A DNA stretch of 64,000 nt from Diplonema papillatum (GCA_030068145.1 JAPJBO010000434.1:121375-185374); one strand, 5' to 3'. Counted from the stretch's first letter, positions 52,780 to 64,000 are shown. Made by a program: numbers and translations. The notes: generated by a model from the letters alone, not told the origin.

Positions 52780-54685
52780 CTTTTTTTCGTGTCTTTCGCT
52801 TTCGTCGGGTTTCTTTCACCTGCGTCGGTCGCTTATGGAGCTAATTCGCCTACCTCCACGAAAAACGACCTGACCTCGAATCAAAAACCCAAACTGCAGC
52901 CACCAAAAGCAGGCACCCAGCCCCACAGGGAACCCAGAAACATTCGGAGACCCCCGGAAAGTTTGATCCACATCGGTGTAGGTTGATAAAACGCCCGCAA
53001 AACGTGTCGCCAAACCGGCGGGAGCCTACGCGGTCCTATCCCAGGCAGGCTGCGTATAAAGAATACTAGAACCCGGAGACTCTAAATCCCCGGGACTTCA
53101 CTCAAGTGGGCTGTATCAACTTGCATGATATTCCTGTGTTGAACACTAGATAATCCGGATTCAGAGCTCGCAGAAGTCGTACAAGGGAGGTTTGTTCGGA
53201 CCTTTACTCTTGGGGCAATCGCCGCAAAATCGATCGAGGTCGGGAACAAGGAAGAGGGAGGAATTGCCTGAGTTATTTTTCCAATTCCGAATCCTTAAGT
53301 TTCCGAATCGTCCCCTTCCAACCTGGCTCCAGAAGCAAGTGGACTTCAAACACTCAGGGCTTGTCGCCCAATACCTCTTGTCTCTCTTTGGGTCCTCACT
53401 CGACCCCCTAGACGCACCGAAGGTGCTCAAACAAGTTAGCTAGAAAAGAGGACCGCTCCCGGGGAACCCGGCCACTGCCGTCGTCGAATTACGGAAAACC
53501 AAAAAAGCAGAAAGCAGCGACATCGGGAAAGCAAACGCCCTTGGAAAAGGACGATGCAAGAACTTACGAACGGGGACGGCAGGCCTACCTGCCTTGACGC
53601 GAGTAGCTCCTTCTTTGAAGAAACTAAGAAGGAAAAAGAGAGAAAGAGGGAGCATTTCCGGAGTTTGGGGTTTGCAAAGATGAACAGTATCAGCACTGAC
53701 AATGCATGATAATATGCAAACAGGATCTGGTAAAGGATCTTTTTTAGAGTGAAACTTCGCTTGAAACTCCGGGGTTTTAAAGTCTCCGGGTGACCTTCGA
53801 AGGGAAGATACTTTTTGCGTGTGATTTACATACGTAGAGCCTCAGAGGCGAGAGCTCAAGCTACGAAAGAGCTGGATGAGTGCAATACACGCTTGTCTCA
53901 GGCACACCCTCATTATTGGACTCCACCTTGCGAAAAAACAAGTCGCTCTAGCCTAGACAAGTGGGATCCTGGATTAGCATTGTGTTGGTTGGTTTCGTTT
54001 GAGCGTGCTCATGTGTGCCGTTCTGCCGGAAATGCTTCCTTCAGGGGGGGAGGGGATACTGTGTTAGCATTTTCGTTTTGGTGGTTCTTTCCCCACAATC
54101 ATCTGCTGACGTGTTCCGGAAGTGTTCCCTTCGGCACACCAGTACTACTAAGGAGGGATGCTAAAAAGATTGTTCTCTTACTCGTTCTTATGAAATGCAA
54201 AGTGAAAGGGAAGCTGTGTAGAAGTAAAAACACGAGGACGAAATGTGTCGCTGTTTTGATACTTAATTGCTCGTTGTCAACAACTTATTCTGTTGCGGTG
54301 TCATGTAGCAGTATGTCAAAAGCTGAGTGCCGGTTTGGTTCTGGGGGAGAAACCCTTGCACGATCCACTTATATTCTGAGGTTTCACGTGTTACACAACA
54401 TGTGGCATACCACACAACAAGTGATCTCTAAAAACATTGTCTCGAGAAAACACGCGTAATTTTTCCCCGCTCTTTTTTTGCTTGCTTGCAGTGTTCATTG
54501 TCGAAAAAGGAGGAGAAGACTTAAACGCCGAGCTTTCGGGCTCGGACTGAATGTAATAAGGCAAACGGAAGAGGTGTTACATGTGCAAGATAAATTCGTA
54601 GTTTTTTTTTCTCCCTCCTGTTTTATTCTTCATTCTTGTGAGGTGAGTTGCCATGTTGTCCGCCGACAACTGCCTGCACACAAAA

Positions 54686-54870
54686 TACTCGATTGTGCTC
54701 CTTTCGAAGGAGGCTAGAGGGGGACAAAGTGGGTCTTTTTTGTTGAACGCTTACGCCCGCCACTAAACCCAGATTTACCTGTGTTTCGTGTGGGCTACAG
54801 CACATTTTCCTCCCTCCTTTGATCCTTCGCAACTGGTAGTCTCCTCAAGCATTTTCCTACAAAGTGACCC
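54686..54870 (+). repeat. Dispersed repeat family 1 copy
   Basis: TACTCGATTGTGCTCCTTTC, GGAGGCTAGAGGGGGACAAA, ACGCCCGCCACTAAACCCAG, TGTGGGCTACAGCACATTTT and CTCCTCAAGCATTTTCCTAC align with 26026-26250. The internal CAATACAACTAC segment and the A tail are missing. Confidence 0.75.
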
Positions 54871-55149
54871 TCAGGCAAGGTGTAATTGCTCGCCGTCAAG
54901 CCTCGCCGCGTACCTGCTACGTAAAAGGTTTATTACCCACAGTCAGCGCGTTGTTGATGCGGAAGGGGCGAGGTAGGCTTGTTATTTAACGATCAGCTTT
55001 CGAGAAAGGCGGGCACGACGCCTACCTTTGTATCCGCGTACTCAATCCCCACGCGGCCTCGGAAATGCCCGGTCACCTGTTTTAGAGTTAAAGTTCGCTT
55101 GAAATTCCGGGGGTTTAGGGTCTCCGTGTGACCGTTGATGAATGGGTTC

Positions 55150-55460
55150 TCTCAGACAGTGTAGTGACACACAGTGTGGTGACACACAGTGTAGTGACAC
55201 ACAGTGTAGTGACACTCAGTGTAGTGACACACAGTGTAGTGACACTCAGTGTAGTGACACTCAGTGTGACACACAGTGTGACACACAGTGTGACACACAG
55301 TGTGACACACAGTGTGACACACAGTGTGACACACAGTGTGACACACAGTGTGACACACAGTGTGACACACAGTGTGACACACAGTGTAGTGACACTCAGT
55401 GTAGTGACACACTGTAGTGACACACAGTGTAGTGACACACAGTGTAGTGACACACAGTGA
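55150..55460. repeat. Tandem array of CAGTGTGACACA / CAGTGTAGTGACACA units
   Basis: The centre (about 55266-55388) is roughly ten perfect 12-bp CAGTGTGACACA units, flanked on both sides by 15-bp CAGTGTAGTGACACA units. The unit is the reverse complement of the TGTGTCACTACACTG repeat in the intron at 51.5-52.0 kb, so the two loci carry related satellite DNA in opposite orientation. Confidence 0.95.
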
Positions 55461-55508
55461 GCAAAAGGGCTATATGGTTACGGGTTGTACATTTGGCGCA
55501 CGCTTTCG

Positions 55509-58500
55509 TTATGGGCTATGGCTAGCCTTTTTGTGATGTTGTAAGGCTTGCGACGCCGGTTTCGGGAACTTAGGGTCCTGCAGATCAATTCTACCTCTAA
55601 ACGAAAGGCGCTTTTGATGCTAGCTTTGAAGAAGACGTTGTAGAGAGTGCAAAAATGGGAAAGGAGTGGATAGCTACCAAAGTAAGGTATTGAAATCTCT
55701 GGGGTTGCAACAATTGTTGGCTGTTCAACATCGCACAGGGGGTCGCACGGATCTTCCGAGGGAATCTGCGAGGCTTGACGAATCTAGAGACAGGGTGTCT
55801 GTTCTTCGGGGGAAACAATTTGTTATTCGGATTTCTTCATTCCTTTTCTCTCAATGAGACTCATTGAACGAAAACTGCTGCTGCAATGCACAGCGGCAAC
55901 GCCGCGACTGCAATGTCCAACTGCAATGCCCAACTGCAACACTGAGAGGATAGCCAATAGAGAGATCCTACGTGGAATTGACATACCTTAGCCTGCACGC
56001 ACGTATCGTCGCCAGCCGGCTTGTAGTTCACCGCGGAACCGACGGGGAACGCGTCGGCCAGCTTCGGGCATTCCTTGCGGAGGCAGCTCGGTGGGACGCC
56101 GACGGTGGTGCCGTCGTCCAGCTCGACGCCGACCCTTCCTCTCTGCAACGAAGCGACGGTACCGACCAAGCCGTCGTGCTCGGACCCCGGCTGGTGCACA
56201 GCAACCTTGGCCCCGGTCGGCAGCTCCGCCGCGCAGTCGGCGACGACCCGCAGCATCGTGCAGGGGTACCCGCGCACTTCGCCGGCCACGTCGACCGCCG
56301 CCCTGCCCCTGCTGTGGTTCTGCACGGTTCCAACCTCGCCGGAAGCGAGGACTTCGACGCGGGAGCCGGCGGGCAGCAGCTTTTTGACGGCCGCCAAGTC
56401 GTCCGACACCGGCCGCAGCACCCCATACGGAACCCCGACAACCTCCCCGGAGCTTGCCTTCACCGCTACCCGCCCTCGCGAATGCCGGACGACGATGCCG
56501 GTTGTCCCGTCCAGGGCGGCGCTGTGCCCGTGGACCTGCACGAGGCGCCCCGCCGGCAGCATCTGCTCCGGTTTTCCGGCCGCGCGCAGGTCGCTCGGCA
56601 CGCAGCCCGCGACGGTGGCCCCGCTGTGCAGCGCCACCCCGACTCGCCCGCGCCGTACCCCCGTGACCACGCCCGTCTGTCCGGCATGGGCGCCGGCCAG
56701 GACATCGACCGCCGCCCCCGGGGAAAACGCCTGGGCCGCCGTCTTCCCGACGTGGCGCAGCTGCTCGCTCGGCACCCCGACGCTGCCTCCCGTGCTCAGC
56801 AGCACTCCGACCCTGCCGCGAGACACTCCGGTGACGGTTCCGGTCTGGCCGTTGAGGGCGAGGCTACCCGCCACGATCACGACCGAGTCGTGTGCTTGGA
56901 ACTGCTGGGCGGCGGTGCGCGGGGCCAGGCGGAGTTGGGCAGCGGGGATGCCGATGACGCTGCCGTCGAGGAGAGAGACGGAGACGCGGCCGCGAGCGGT
57001 TGACACCACGCGGCCGGTGAGCCCGTCGTGCGGGCTGCCGGCCGCGGATACCTCAACCTCGGCGCCGCGCGCGAACTCACTGCGCACCTGCGGGCGCACG
57101 GCCCTCACCAGCCCCGCCGCGACACCCACCACGGACCCATCCGGCAGCTCGACGCCTACCCGGCCCCTGCTGGTTCCGATCACGGTGCCCTGCTGCCCGT
57201 TGAAGTCCAGCCCGGTGCACTCGACCGGCGAGCCGACCGCGAACTGCCGCTCCGCCGGTGCGCCGTCGACGGACACGCACGCAACCGGCACCCCGACGAC
57301 CTCACCGGAACCCAGCAGCGCGACGCCGACACGCCCGCGGGAGATCCCCTGCACGACGCCTTGCTTCCCGTTGAGGCGCGGGTCCTGCGAGGAAACGACG
57401 ACCCGCGCGTTCACCGCAACCCCCGGCGCCGCACGGTCGTCCGTCGTGAGCGTCCCGGCCGGAACGCCGATGGTGGTTCCGTCGGACAGCTCCACGCCAA
57501 CACGCCCGCGGTGCGTCCCCGTAACTGTTCCGGTCTTCCCCGCGTGACTGTTCGGCTTGTGGCCCTCTTCGAGCACCGTGACCCGGCAGCCGACCGGGAA
57601 GGTCCGCTGGGTGGCGGTTGGAAGGGGGCGGAGGCGGTGTGCGGGGAGGCCGACGACTTCTCCGTTTTCGAGGGTCACGCCGAGGCGGTTGCGGTAGCCG
57701 CCGCCGGTCACGGTGCCCTGCCGCCCGTCGAGCTCGGGGTTCTCCGTGAAGTCGACGACGACGAACGCTCCGACCGCGAAGGACTGCTGCGCGTTCTTCC
57801 CGGCCCTCCGGACGCACTGGAACGGCAGCCCGACGCTCTCGCCGTCTTCGAGCGTCACGCCCACGCGCCCCCGGCCGTGCCCGGTGACCCTGCCGTTCTT
57901 CCCGTTCAGCCGCAGAACCTCGCTGATCACGACGACCTCGGTCCCCATGGGGAACCGCTGCCCCACCGCCGCCTGCTCCACGCGGAGCTGCCCCTCCGGG
58001 ACGCCGACGGTGACCCCGTTGCGCAGTTCGACGCCTATCCGGCCTCTCGCGGATCCCACGACCTTCCCGTGGCGGCCGTTCACCTCCGCGTCGCCGTTGA
58101 CAACAACGACCTCCGACCCGACGGGGAAACCCTTCGGCACGACAGGCTCCAACCGCAGCCGCTCCTTCGGGAGCCCGACGACCTCTCCGTCTTCGAGGCT
58201 GACGCCCAGCCGGTTCCGGTAGCCCCACCCCGTCACGACGCCGGACCTGCCGTTGAGGCGGTGGTCCTCCGGGAACACGACGGTCACTGGTGCGTTGACT
58301 GCGAACGTCTGCTGCGCGTTCTTCCCGACGGCGCGGGCCTGCTGGTGCGGGACGCCGATGGTGGCGCCGCTGCGGAGCTCGACGCCGATACGGTTCCGGT
58401 GCTGGCCGACGACGCGGCCGGTCGCGCCGTTGTGCTCGCTGTCGGCGGTGATGACGACCTCGGTGCCTACGGCGAACCGCTGGAGCGCTAGGAGCGGCGC

Positions 58501-60891
58501 TTTTTGGACCTGCGCCGCGGGGACGCCGACGAGCACCCCGTTGTCGAGCACGACGCCGACCCGCCCACGCTGCGTGTTCGTCACCCGTCCGCCGCGGCCA
58601 TTCCGGGTGCTGTCATCGGTCCGCAGGATCACCTCGTCCCCCGGGCAGAACTTCTGGCAGGCCATCTTCGGGATGGGTCTCACCTGCTGGTGCGGGATGC
58701 CGACGAGAGTCCCGTCGTCCAGTGTCACTCCAACGCGGTTTCTATAACCTACTCCGGACACCCTCCCCGAACGCCCGTTGAGCTTGGGGTCTTCGCTGAT
58801 GATCTCGACGAAGCTTTCGACCGCGAGAGCTTGCTCAGCGAGGACTGCGCCTTTTCGCAGCAGCCCATGGGGGACCCCCACCACGCGGCCGTCGTCGAGG
58901 GTTACACCCGCCCGGTTGCGGTACCCGAGCCCGGTGACTCGGCCGCAGCGGCCGTTGAGTTCGGCGTTCGTCGCGTCCGCGACAACGACCTCGCAGCCGA
59001 CCGGGAACTTCTGCTGCGCGTTCCCGCCGACGCTGCGCAGCTGCTCAGGCACGACGCCGGCGCGGCTGCCGTCGAGCAATCGCACGCCTACCCTGCCTCG
59101 GCTGTGCCCTTCGACCTTGCCCACTTTCCCATTCCACACCGCGTTCTCGTGCCCGACGATCTCCACCTCCGAGTTCACTGGGAACCGCCTGCACGCGGAC
59201 GTCTCCTTCAGCAGCATCGCGGGGACGATCCCCACCACGTCCCCATTCGCCAGCTCGACTCCCACCCTGCCCCGCCGCTGGCCGACGACTTTCCCCCTCT
59301 TCCCGTTGAGCTCTGCCCGGTCTGATCCCTTGACCGTCACGTCGGTCCCCGCTGGGAAGTCGGTTGCGGCGGGGCGCGGGAGCCGGCGGAGGCAGCCCGG
59401 CGGGACCCCGACGGCGACCCCGTTGTCGAGGCTCACGCCGACACGGCCGCGGTGCGTTCCGGTCACCCGGCCCTGCGCGGACGCGTGGTCGCCAGACAGG
59501 ATCTGGACCTGCGTGTTCGGCACGAATGCCTGGGCCGCGGACTTCCCGGTGGGGCGAGCCTGCTGCGCGGGGATACCGACGGTGCTCCCGTCGTCCAGTT
59601 CGACGCCAAGGCGTCCCCGCGACGCGCCTACCACCCGCCCTGTTTTCCCGTCCAGGCAGTCGCCGGCGGCGGACAGAATTTCGACTGAGTCGCCCAGCCT
59701 CGCTGCGGAGGCCGTCACCCGCTCGAGCTGCTCAGGCGGGATTCCGACGACGGTCCCGTCTGCCAACCGCACCGACACCCGACCCCTCGCCCCCGAGTGC
59801 TGCACGTAGCCCAGCGCGCCGAAGTGGGTCGAGTCCTGCGACTTCACGCGCACCTCCGCGTCGACTGGGAAGTGCTGGGCGGCGTGCACGGCGTCCCTCC
59901 GGAGGCTCTGCGGCAGCAGCCCTTCCCTCCGCCCGTCCGCGAATTCCACGCCGACCCGCCCTCTTGCATGCCCAGTGACGACGGCGTGGGAGCCTTCGAG
60001 TCCCGGGATGTTCGTCGCCTGCACGACGACGCGTGTGCCGACGGGGAACATCTGCTCACCTGATTTTCCGATCAAGCGGACAGAGGTGGCCGGCCGTCCA
60101 GTGACGGTACCCGACTGCAACAGCTGGACGCCGACCCGCCCGCGGTTGTGCCCGAGCACAATCCCGAGGAGGCCGTCGGCCGAGGGGTCCAGCGCCAACA
60201 GCTGGACGAGCGCGCCGATCGGAAACGCCTGCCGCGGCTGCCGCCCCGCCGCCTTCAAGCAGCCGACGGGGAACCCCGCGACGCTCCCGGTCTCCAGCTC
60301 GACGCCAGCCCGGCCGCGGAAGTGGCTCTGCACAATGCCGGCGGCGCCGGCGAACGGGCCGTCTCCGACCACCTCCACGCGCGTCCCCACCGGGAACAGC
60401 TGCGCGGCGAGGTCCACCTTCCGCAGCACCCCTGCTGGAACTCCGAGGAACTCCCCGGAGGGCAGCGACACCGCCACCCTTCCCCTCGAAACGCCGAGCG
60501 AGATGCCCCGCTTCCCGTCGAGCTCGCCGCTTTGGTACCCGTGCAGCTCGACTGCGGTGCCGGCCGCGAACGTTTGCTGCGCGGCCTGCTGCGTGTTCCG
60601 CTCCGCCGCCGCCACCGGCTCGGACCACTTCGCCGCCACCGCGCTCGCCCTGCGCGCCGGCTGCTTTGCCGCCTGCGGTTTGGCGGGTGCGAGGCCCTGC
60701 GACGGGCGCTTCGCGGCGGGCGGCTGCCCCTGCGCCTTTTTGTAGGCCTCCAAGAACTCGACGAGGCTCTCGGTCGGGTCCGGTGGCTTCTGCGCGAGGA
60801 GGTGCACGACCATCTCGTTGAGCAGCATCGCGATGCGTTTCTCCTTCACGTACCGCAGGTTGCGGTCCATGCCGGCCGTAGCGTGGCTCAT
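55509..60891 (-). CDS. RIIa/DPY-30-like docking domain followed by about 27 SH3/KOW-like repeats
   Basis: The main exon runs from ATG at 60891 (upstream only TTG) to 55987, 1635 codons. Residues about 12-60 (RYVKEKRIAMLLNEMVVHLL, KPPDPTESLVEFLEAY) resemble the RIIa/DPY-30 dimerisation-docking fold of axonemal and PKA-anchoring proteins. An Ala/Pro/Lys linker follows, then 26 complete repeats of 50-60 residues built on F-P-V-G-x-x-V ... NG-x-x-G-x-V-x-G-x-x-RGRVGVEL-x-DG-x-x-VGVP, resembling small SH3-like/KOW barrels, plus a partial 27th. The frame then meets AAG|GTATGT, a strong donor. An acceptor CTGCAG|GAC at 55577 gives an in-frame tail of 22 codons ending at 55509. Without splicing the ORF would stop at 55861. 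Inferred: a cytoskeletal or flagellar scaffold. Known: the docking fold. The repeat family is unnamed to me. Confidence 0.75.
55578..55986 (-). other. Proposed intron near the 3' end of the repeat-protein gene
   Basis: On the minus strand it starts GTATGTCAATTC after AAG and ends TTGATCTGCAG. The retained reading would add a hydrophobic tail rich in TGCAATG repeats (GCAGTTGGGCATTGCAGTTG), unlike the rest of the protein, so splicing is the better model. Unconfirmed by transcript data. Confidence 0.5.
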
Positions 60892-61946
60892 CGTTCTCGT
60901 CTCGGTGTCCCTTCGGTTTGCCCCTGTGCGAAATTTGATTGGAGTCAACTTTACATCAACAACAACAATCAGTAAACCATGCTTTCACACTGAGGATCGG
61001 TACTGAAGATCGTGTATCGAGCAAGCTTTTACCCTTATGCTCTACGCGAGATTTCTGTTCCCGCTGAGCTCGGTACTGGAGAGTTCTGTGACGCCCTGGC
61101 TGGTTTCTGCTATCCCGTGCTGAAGTGTTCCTTCGGTTTGTCCCTGTGCGAATATAATTTGTCGGCCAGCTGCTGGGTGGAAAAGGATCCAGCACCCCAC
61201 GATTTCCGGGTGGATATTCTGTAGGATGGAAGGATCGGACCGAATCCTGGCGGATGGCCTGTGTGTCCCGTGTCTGGTCTGCACTCGGTGCGGGAGATCT
61301 TTGCGATGAGCTGGAAGCTGGCTGCTGATCGGACAAAGGATACAGCAGCTCGCGATTTCTACGAGACAAATCCTGAGTTTTGGATTTCTGGCGACGCCCA
61401 GTTTGGGTTTCTGATGTTTTCTTCCTTAAGGAATTGCCTTGTGGAGGTGATGCTGCCTTGTTTTTGCATTCTGCAGCCATTATTTCGCCTAAACGAGCAT
61501 CCGACCAGTTATTTCGGATTTCCCGAGCACTTTAGGACCACCTGAGTGGTAGGTTTCGAGTTTTGGGTTGCTGGGGGCTCCCCCTTTTTCCGGGGGGATC
61601 GCTCGGTCTTCTGCGGGGCCGCATCAAACTGCCTACCGCTGTCTATCACGTTTACGCCACGGGTCCACCTCTATCCCCAGAATTGCTTGGAGCTCTGGGT
61701 CGCCGCACCTGGAGCAATCTGTACTGTGTGAAAGGGAGAACGTATAGCGAGCGTGCCGATAAAATAAAACCATTCGGAGCGTGTTTGAAGGTGGTGGGAG
61801 AAAAGCTTTGGAATCCGGGAAGAAGGAAGGGAGAGGGTAGAGAGTAAGAGGACAGGAAAGGAATCTGGGACCCGGGGGGGGGAAGGAGAGGATCCTAGTT
61901 TACACGACCCACTTAACCGCGAAGCAGACGGCCATGGCTTCACCCA

Positions 61947-62031
61947 AGTTCTCGCTTTTCATTTCTTCAACCCTGTGGCAATAATCATCTTCGCCGCTTT
62001 TTTTTTTTTTGCCAAACGCGACCTTTTCCGA
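61947..62031 (+). repeat. Diverged solo B repeat of the DIRS-like retroelement
   Basis: AGTTCTCGCTTTTCATTTCT, CAACCCTGTGGCAATAATCA, TCTTCGCCGC and GCCAAACGCGACCTTTTCCG align with B1/B2 at 19155-19411. A T12 run is expanded in the middle. It is followed by GATAGAGATAGAGAAAGAG, paralleling the AG tract after B2. No A copy or RT is nearby. Confidence 0.85.
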
Positions 62032-63149
62032 GATAGAGATAGAGAAAGAGTAGAGGGGGTGCAAGACTCAGGAAGGGTAGACTACTTTCACCGTCCACTG
62101 CGCGCTGCGCAGAGAATGATTTTCGGGAGGCCGCGATACTCATCATCCTCCTACTGACGTCTGTCTACCCTTCCGGCGTTTGCCGCTTCGTCATCACCGT
62201 CGCGTGATGCAAATTCGAAGGTAGAAAGGCTAAGCAAGTGTTTGCCGCGATCGTCATGTTTGTCACGATCGTCGCGACGCCTCAAGACACCGGGCTTTAA
62301 ACAAGGGGCAAGGAAGGGTGGGCAAGCGAGGAGTAAAGAAGTTACGATGCTTTTTTTTTTTTTTGGAATAGCGACGGGGGTATCAACCTTGTGAAGTGCC
62401 AATTAATTCGGACTGGCTTTTCTTAAAGATCAGCGTCTGCTGCGACAAGAAAACTGCCTTAACTAACGAATGAACCGGTGAGGAGACTGGGACTCTATTT
62501 CCTTCAGTGCGCCTAGGAGCCGAAGTGTCTCTCACCTGCGTTCGTTGGGATAGTCCTGCTTGCTCTCATCGGGCGGCGACGTGTGCCACAGCCGTTTGGG
62601 TGGTGTCGACAGCGGACTTCTCCAGACACGCAGCTCTTATTGCGCTGGGAGGGGAGCCACTATTTTACGTCGAGCGCTTCCCACGAAAACGGCCGCTTGC
62701 AACCTCCCGATCTTTTGCAGCTGGCAGTCTCCTCAAGTATTTCCTACAAAGCAAGCTACTTTGTTTCTCTGAACGGATTGGAGCAGCAAACCTGTCGTTC
62801 GGATTATTATATGTCTCCAAAGAAACAAGCTTTTGTTTTTTTTTTTGAGCAGGCCGAGTTTGGGCCCTCTCTTCAGGTTGTTCTTCTTCTTTTTCACCTG
62901 GCATTTCTTGAGTTAGGGATCTCCATGTGAAGCACGGACATGTAAACTTGACAGTGACATGATCTTCAGTTTGGTGTTGGTTCGCTCATTGCTCAGGCAT
63001 ACATTTTTGGAACACAATGCAATGTCTCGAAAAAAAGAAACGGAACACAGCAGTATTCTTGTGCGTAACCCCCCAACTCCCCCGCGATTTCAGAATTTCG
63101 TTGAGAAGTAAAAGCTGTGACCTGGCAGGGAGGACCGCAGCAGCGGAGG

Positions 63150-63312
63150 GAGGGAGATTGCAAGAACGTGCTTGGAAATGGAAAGGGGTATGTGCTCAAC
63201 ATCCGCGCTGTTCCCGTCTGCGCCGTGTTTCGGTCCTTTAAGCCGCAGACACGTGAGGCGGACCATCATCAGCGCGGAACCTGAGTGTCTGCAGACAGGA
63301 CAGCGGTGCGAG
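63150..63312 (+). repeat. Dispersed repeat family 3 copy
   Basis: GATTGCAAGAACGTGCTTGG, CGTCTGCGCCGTGTTTCGGT, CGGACCATCATCAGCGCGGA and CCTGAGTGTCTGCAGACAGG match 2105-2245. It extends into a partial second unit: GGACAGCGGTGCGAGTCTGG (63298) has a relative at about 19986. Confidence 0.75.
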
Positions 63313-63574
63313 TCTGGTTGGCAGGGCCGCAGCAGAGGGAGGGGTGCGAAAGCGGAAATGTGCTCGTTGTGTTCAACATCACGCCGTGTCGTATCTGCAC
63401 CGTGCGTTTTGTCCTTGAAGCCTCGCTGGAACGCACTTACGCGGCTTCTTTTAACGCTGGCAAACTGCGAAGCAAACACCGCACAAGCACAAAGGACACG
63501 GCCGTGCGGGGGGGGAAATCTTTAGTTTCATCAAAACTGCAGGCTGTTTCTTGTTGGAATGTTTTCTTCGAAGC

Positions 63575-63611
<37 letters not shown>

Positions 63612-63674
63612 GAGTTAGAGTGCAGGGACCATCTCTCCGGGGAGTTTCCGGTCTCCTCACTTCTCTTCGCACTG

Positions 63675-63980
63675 CTACGGCGGGCGTAAGTCGCTCCGGA
63701 GGCGCGCTGCAGGTTGCGGCTCTGCTACAGTGAGTGGCGGCACCGGAGTTGGTGCTGCAGCGGGCGCTCTGGCCGGCGGGCGAGCTCGTCTCGCGGGGGA
63801 TCGCCGCCTTGTAACGCTGCGGGCCCTCTTCTTCCTCGCGACTGCGCGGCCTACGGCGGCGGCTAACACCTTGATGGGAAACTTCAGCTTCCATTGAGCG
63901 AAGGCTACGTCCTGAGAGTACACGGGTTTGGCGTCATTCCAGCTGTCTTTGGAGCAAACTGCTACTATGCCGTTTAACAT
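63675..63980 (-). CDS. Hypothetical protein ORF at the right edge
   Basis: A 101-codon frame begins MLNGIVAVCSKDSWNDAKPV and VYSQDVAFAQWKLKFPIKVL, then becomes Arg/Ala/Pro-rich. The first 40 residues look more protein-like than the surrounding shadows, and the frame upstream of the ATG is open to the window edge. CATCAAG|GTGTTAG after residue 37 could be a splice donor, making this the end of an exon. No family recognised. Confidence 0.3.
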   Translation of the reverse strand: MLNGIVAVCSKDSWNDAKPVYSQDVAFAQWKLKFPIKVLAAAVGRAVARKKRARSVTRRRSPARRARPPARAPAAAPTPVPPLTVAEPQPAARLRSDLRPP

Positions 63981-64000
63981 CGCCTCTGTCCTCCGTCCAG

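Larger units (their letters stand above)
52780..55508. other. Intergenic DNA with repeats; no supported gene
   Basis: Contains family 2 copies on both strands (53070-53106 minus, 53743-53803 and 55081-55145 plus), family 5 pieces (53655-53710, 53990-54140), family 1 (54686-54870) and the 55.15-55.46 kb tandem array. An open plus-strand frame at 53815-54459 overlaps repeat material and has no domain. Confidence 0.5.
60892..63674. other. Intergenic DNA with repeat remnants; no supported gene
   Basis: The 5' flank of the repeat-protein gene has CCTTCGGTTTGCCCCTGTGC at about 60910, and CCTTCGGTTTGTCCCTGTGC recurs at about 61130. A block at 61012-61050 resembles 49945-49990 (GCTCTACGCG(A/G)GATTT). 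Also present are the solo B repeat, a family 1 fragment (62690-62752), family 3 (63150-63312) and an AG tract (63581-63610). Frames at 61012-61545 lack domains. Confidence 0.5.

Noticed and set aside
53815-54459. 214-codon plus-strand ORF
   Set aside because: Overlaps repeat family 5 material, has no domain, and its composition is unlike the trusted genes.
55861-55986. Extension of the repeat protein into a hydrophobic tail ending at 55861
   Set aside because: AAG|GTATGT is a strong donor and the tail comes from TGCAATG-type repeats unlike the rest of the protein.
60956-61545. Open frames on both strands upstream of the repeat-protein gene
   Set aside because: No domains; overlapping frames on both strands are equally open, and the area contains duplicated non-coding blocks.

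Overview
This window is nuclear DNA from a flagellated microbial eukaryote. It has large, GC-rich, mostly uninterrupted protein genes, GT-AG introns where introns can be proposed, an axonemal ruler protein (CCDC39/FAP59 family), retrotransposon and hAT-type DNA transposon remains, scattered pieces of large-subunit rRNA, and long AC and AG microsatellites. I cannot assign the lineage. Every host gene I trust is on the minus strand (CCDC39-like, cyclin/F-box, two BNR/7-TM proteins, a coiled-coil protein and a giant SH3/KOW-like repeat protein). That resembles the unidirectional gene arrays of euglenozoans and dinoflagellates, but I found no spliced-leader sequence to support either.

Layout. 1-1802: 5' part of a CCDC39-like gene. 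4.5-6.1 kb: a cyclin-box protein with an F-box/LRR-like C-terminus, followed by a duplicated copy of its last 230 bp. 6.3-10 kb: a segmental duplication, then three related modules with complementary ends, each followed by a long AC tract. 12.0-15.4 kb: BNR_4 propeller/7-TM gene 1, with duplicated 3' scraps downstream. 16.7-19.4 kb: a retroelement with split direct repeats (A1 ... B1-A2-B2) and an RT-RNase H ORF but no tyrosine recombinase. 22.5-25.3 kb: an element with terminal inverted repeats and two tandem copies of a Cys/His-rich basic protein. 25-44 kb: almost gene-free DNA full of dispersed repeats, including an 8-bp-TSD hAT-like MITE, hAT fragments, palindrome arrays, LSU rRNA fragments (one containing seven tandem 37-bp units) and tRNA-like sequences. 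44.4-47.6 kb: BNR_4/7-TM gene 2. 48.1-48.8 kb: a second MITE copy with another repeat nested inside it. 50.3-52.8 kb: a probable two-exon coiled-coil gene whose intron carries an 11-bp tandem array. 55.5-60.9 kb: a gene for an N-terminal RIIa/DPY-30-like docking segment plus 26 full SH3/KOW-like repeats and a partial 27th. 61-64 kb: repeats and a possible partial ORF at the right edge.

Working together: the CCDC39-like protein and probably the docking-domain repeat protein fit a flagellum or cytoskeleton. The two BNR/7-TM proteins look like cell-surface carbohydrate-binding or -cleaving receptors. The rest of the window is dominated by mobile-element turnover. All functional statements come from motif recognition by eye; no database search was possible.
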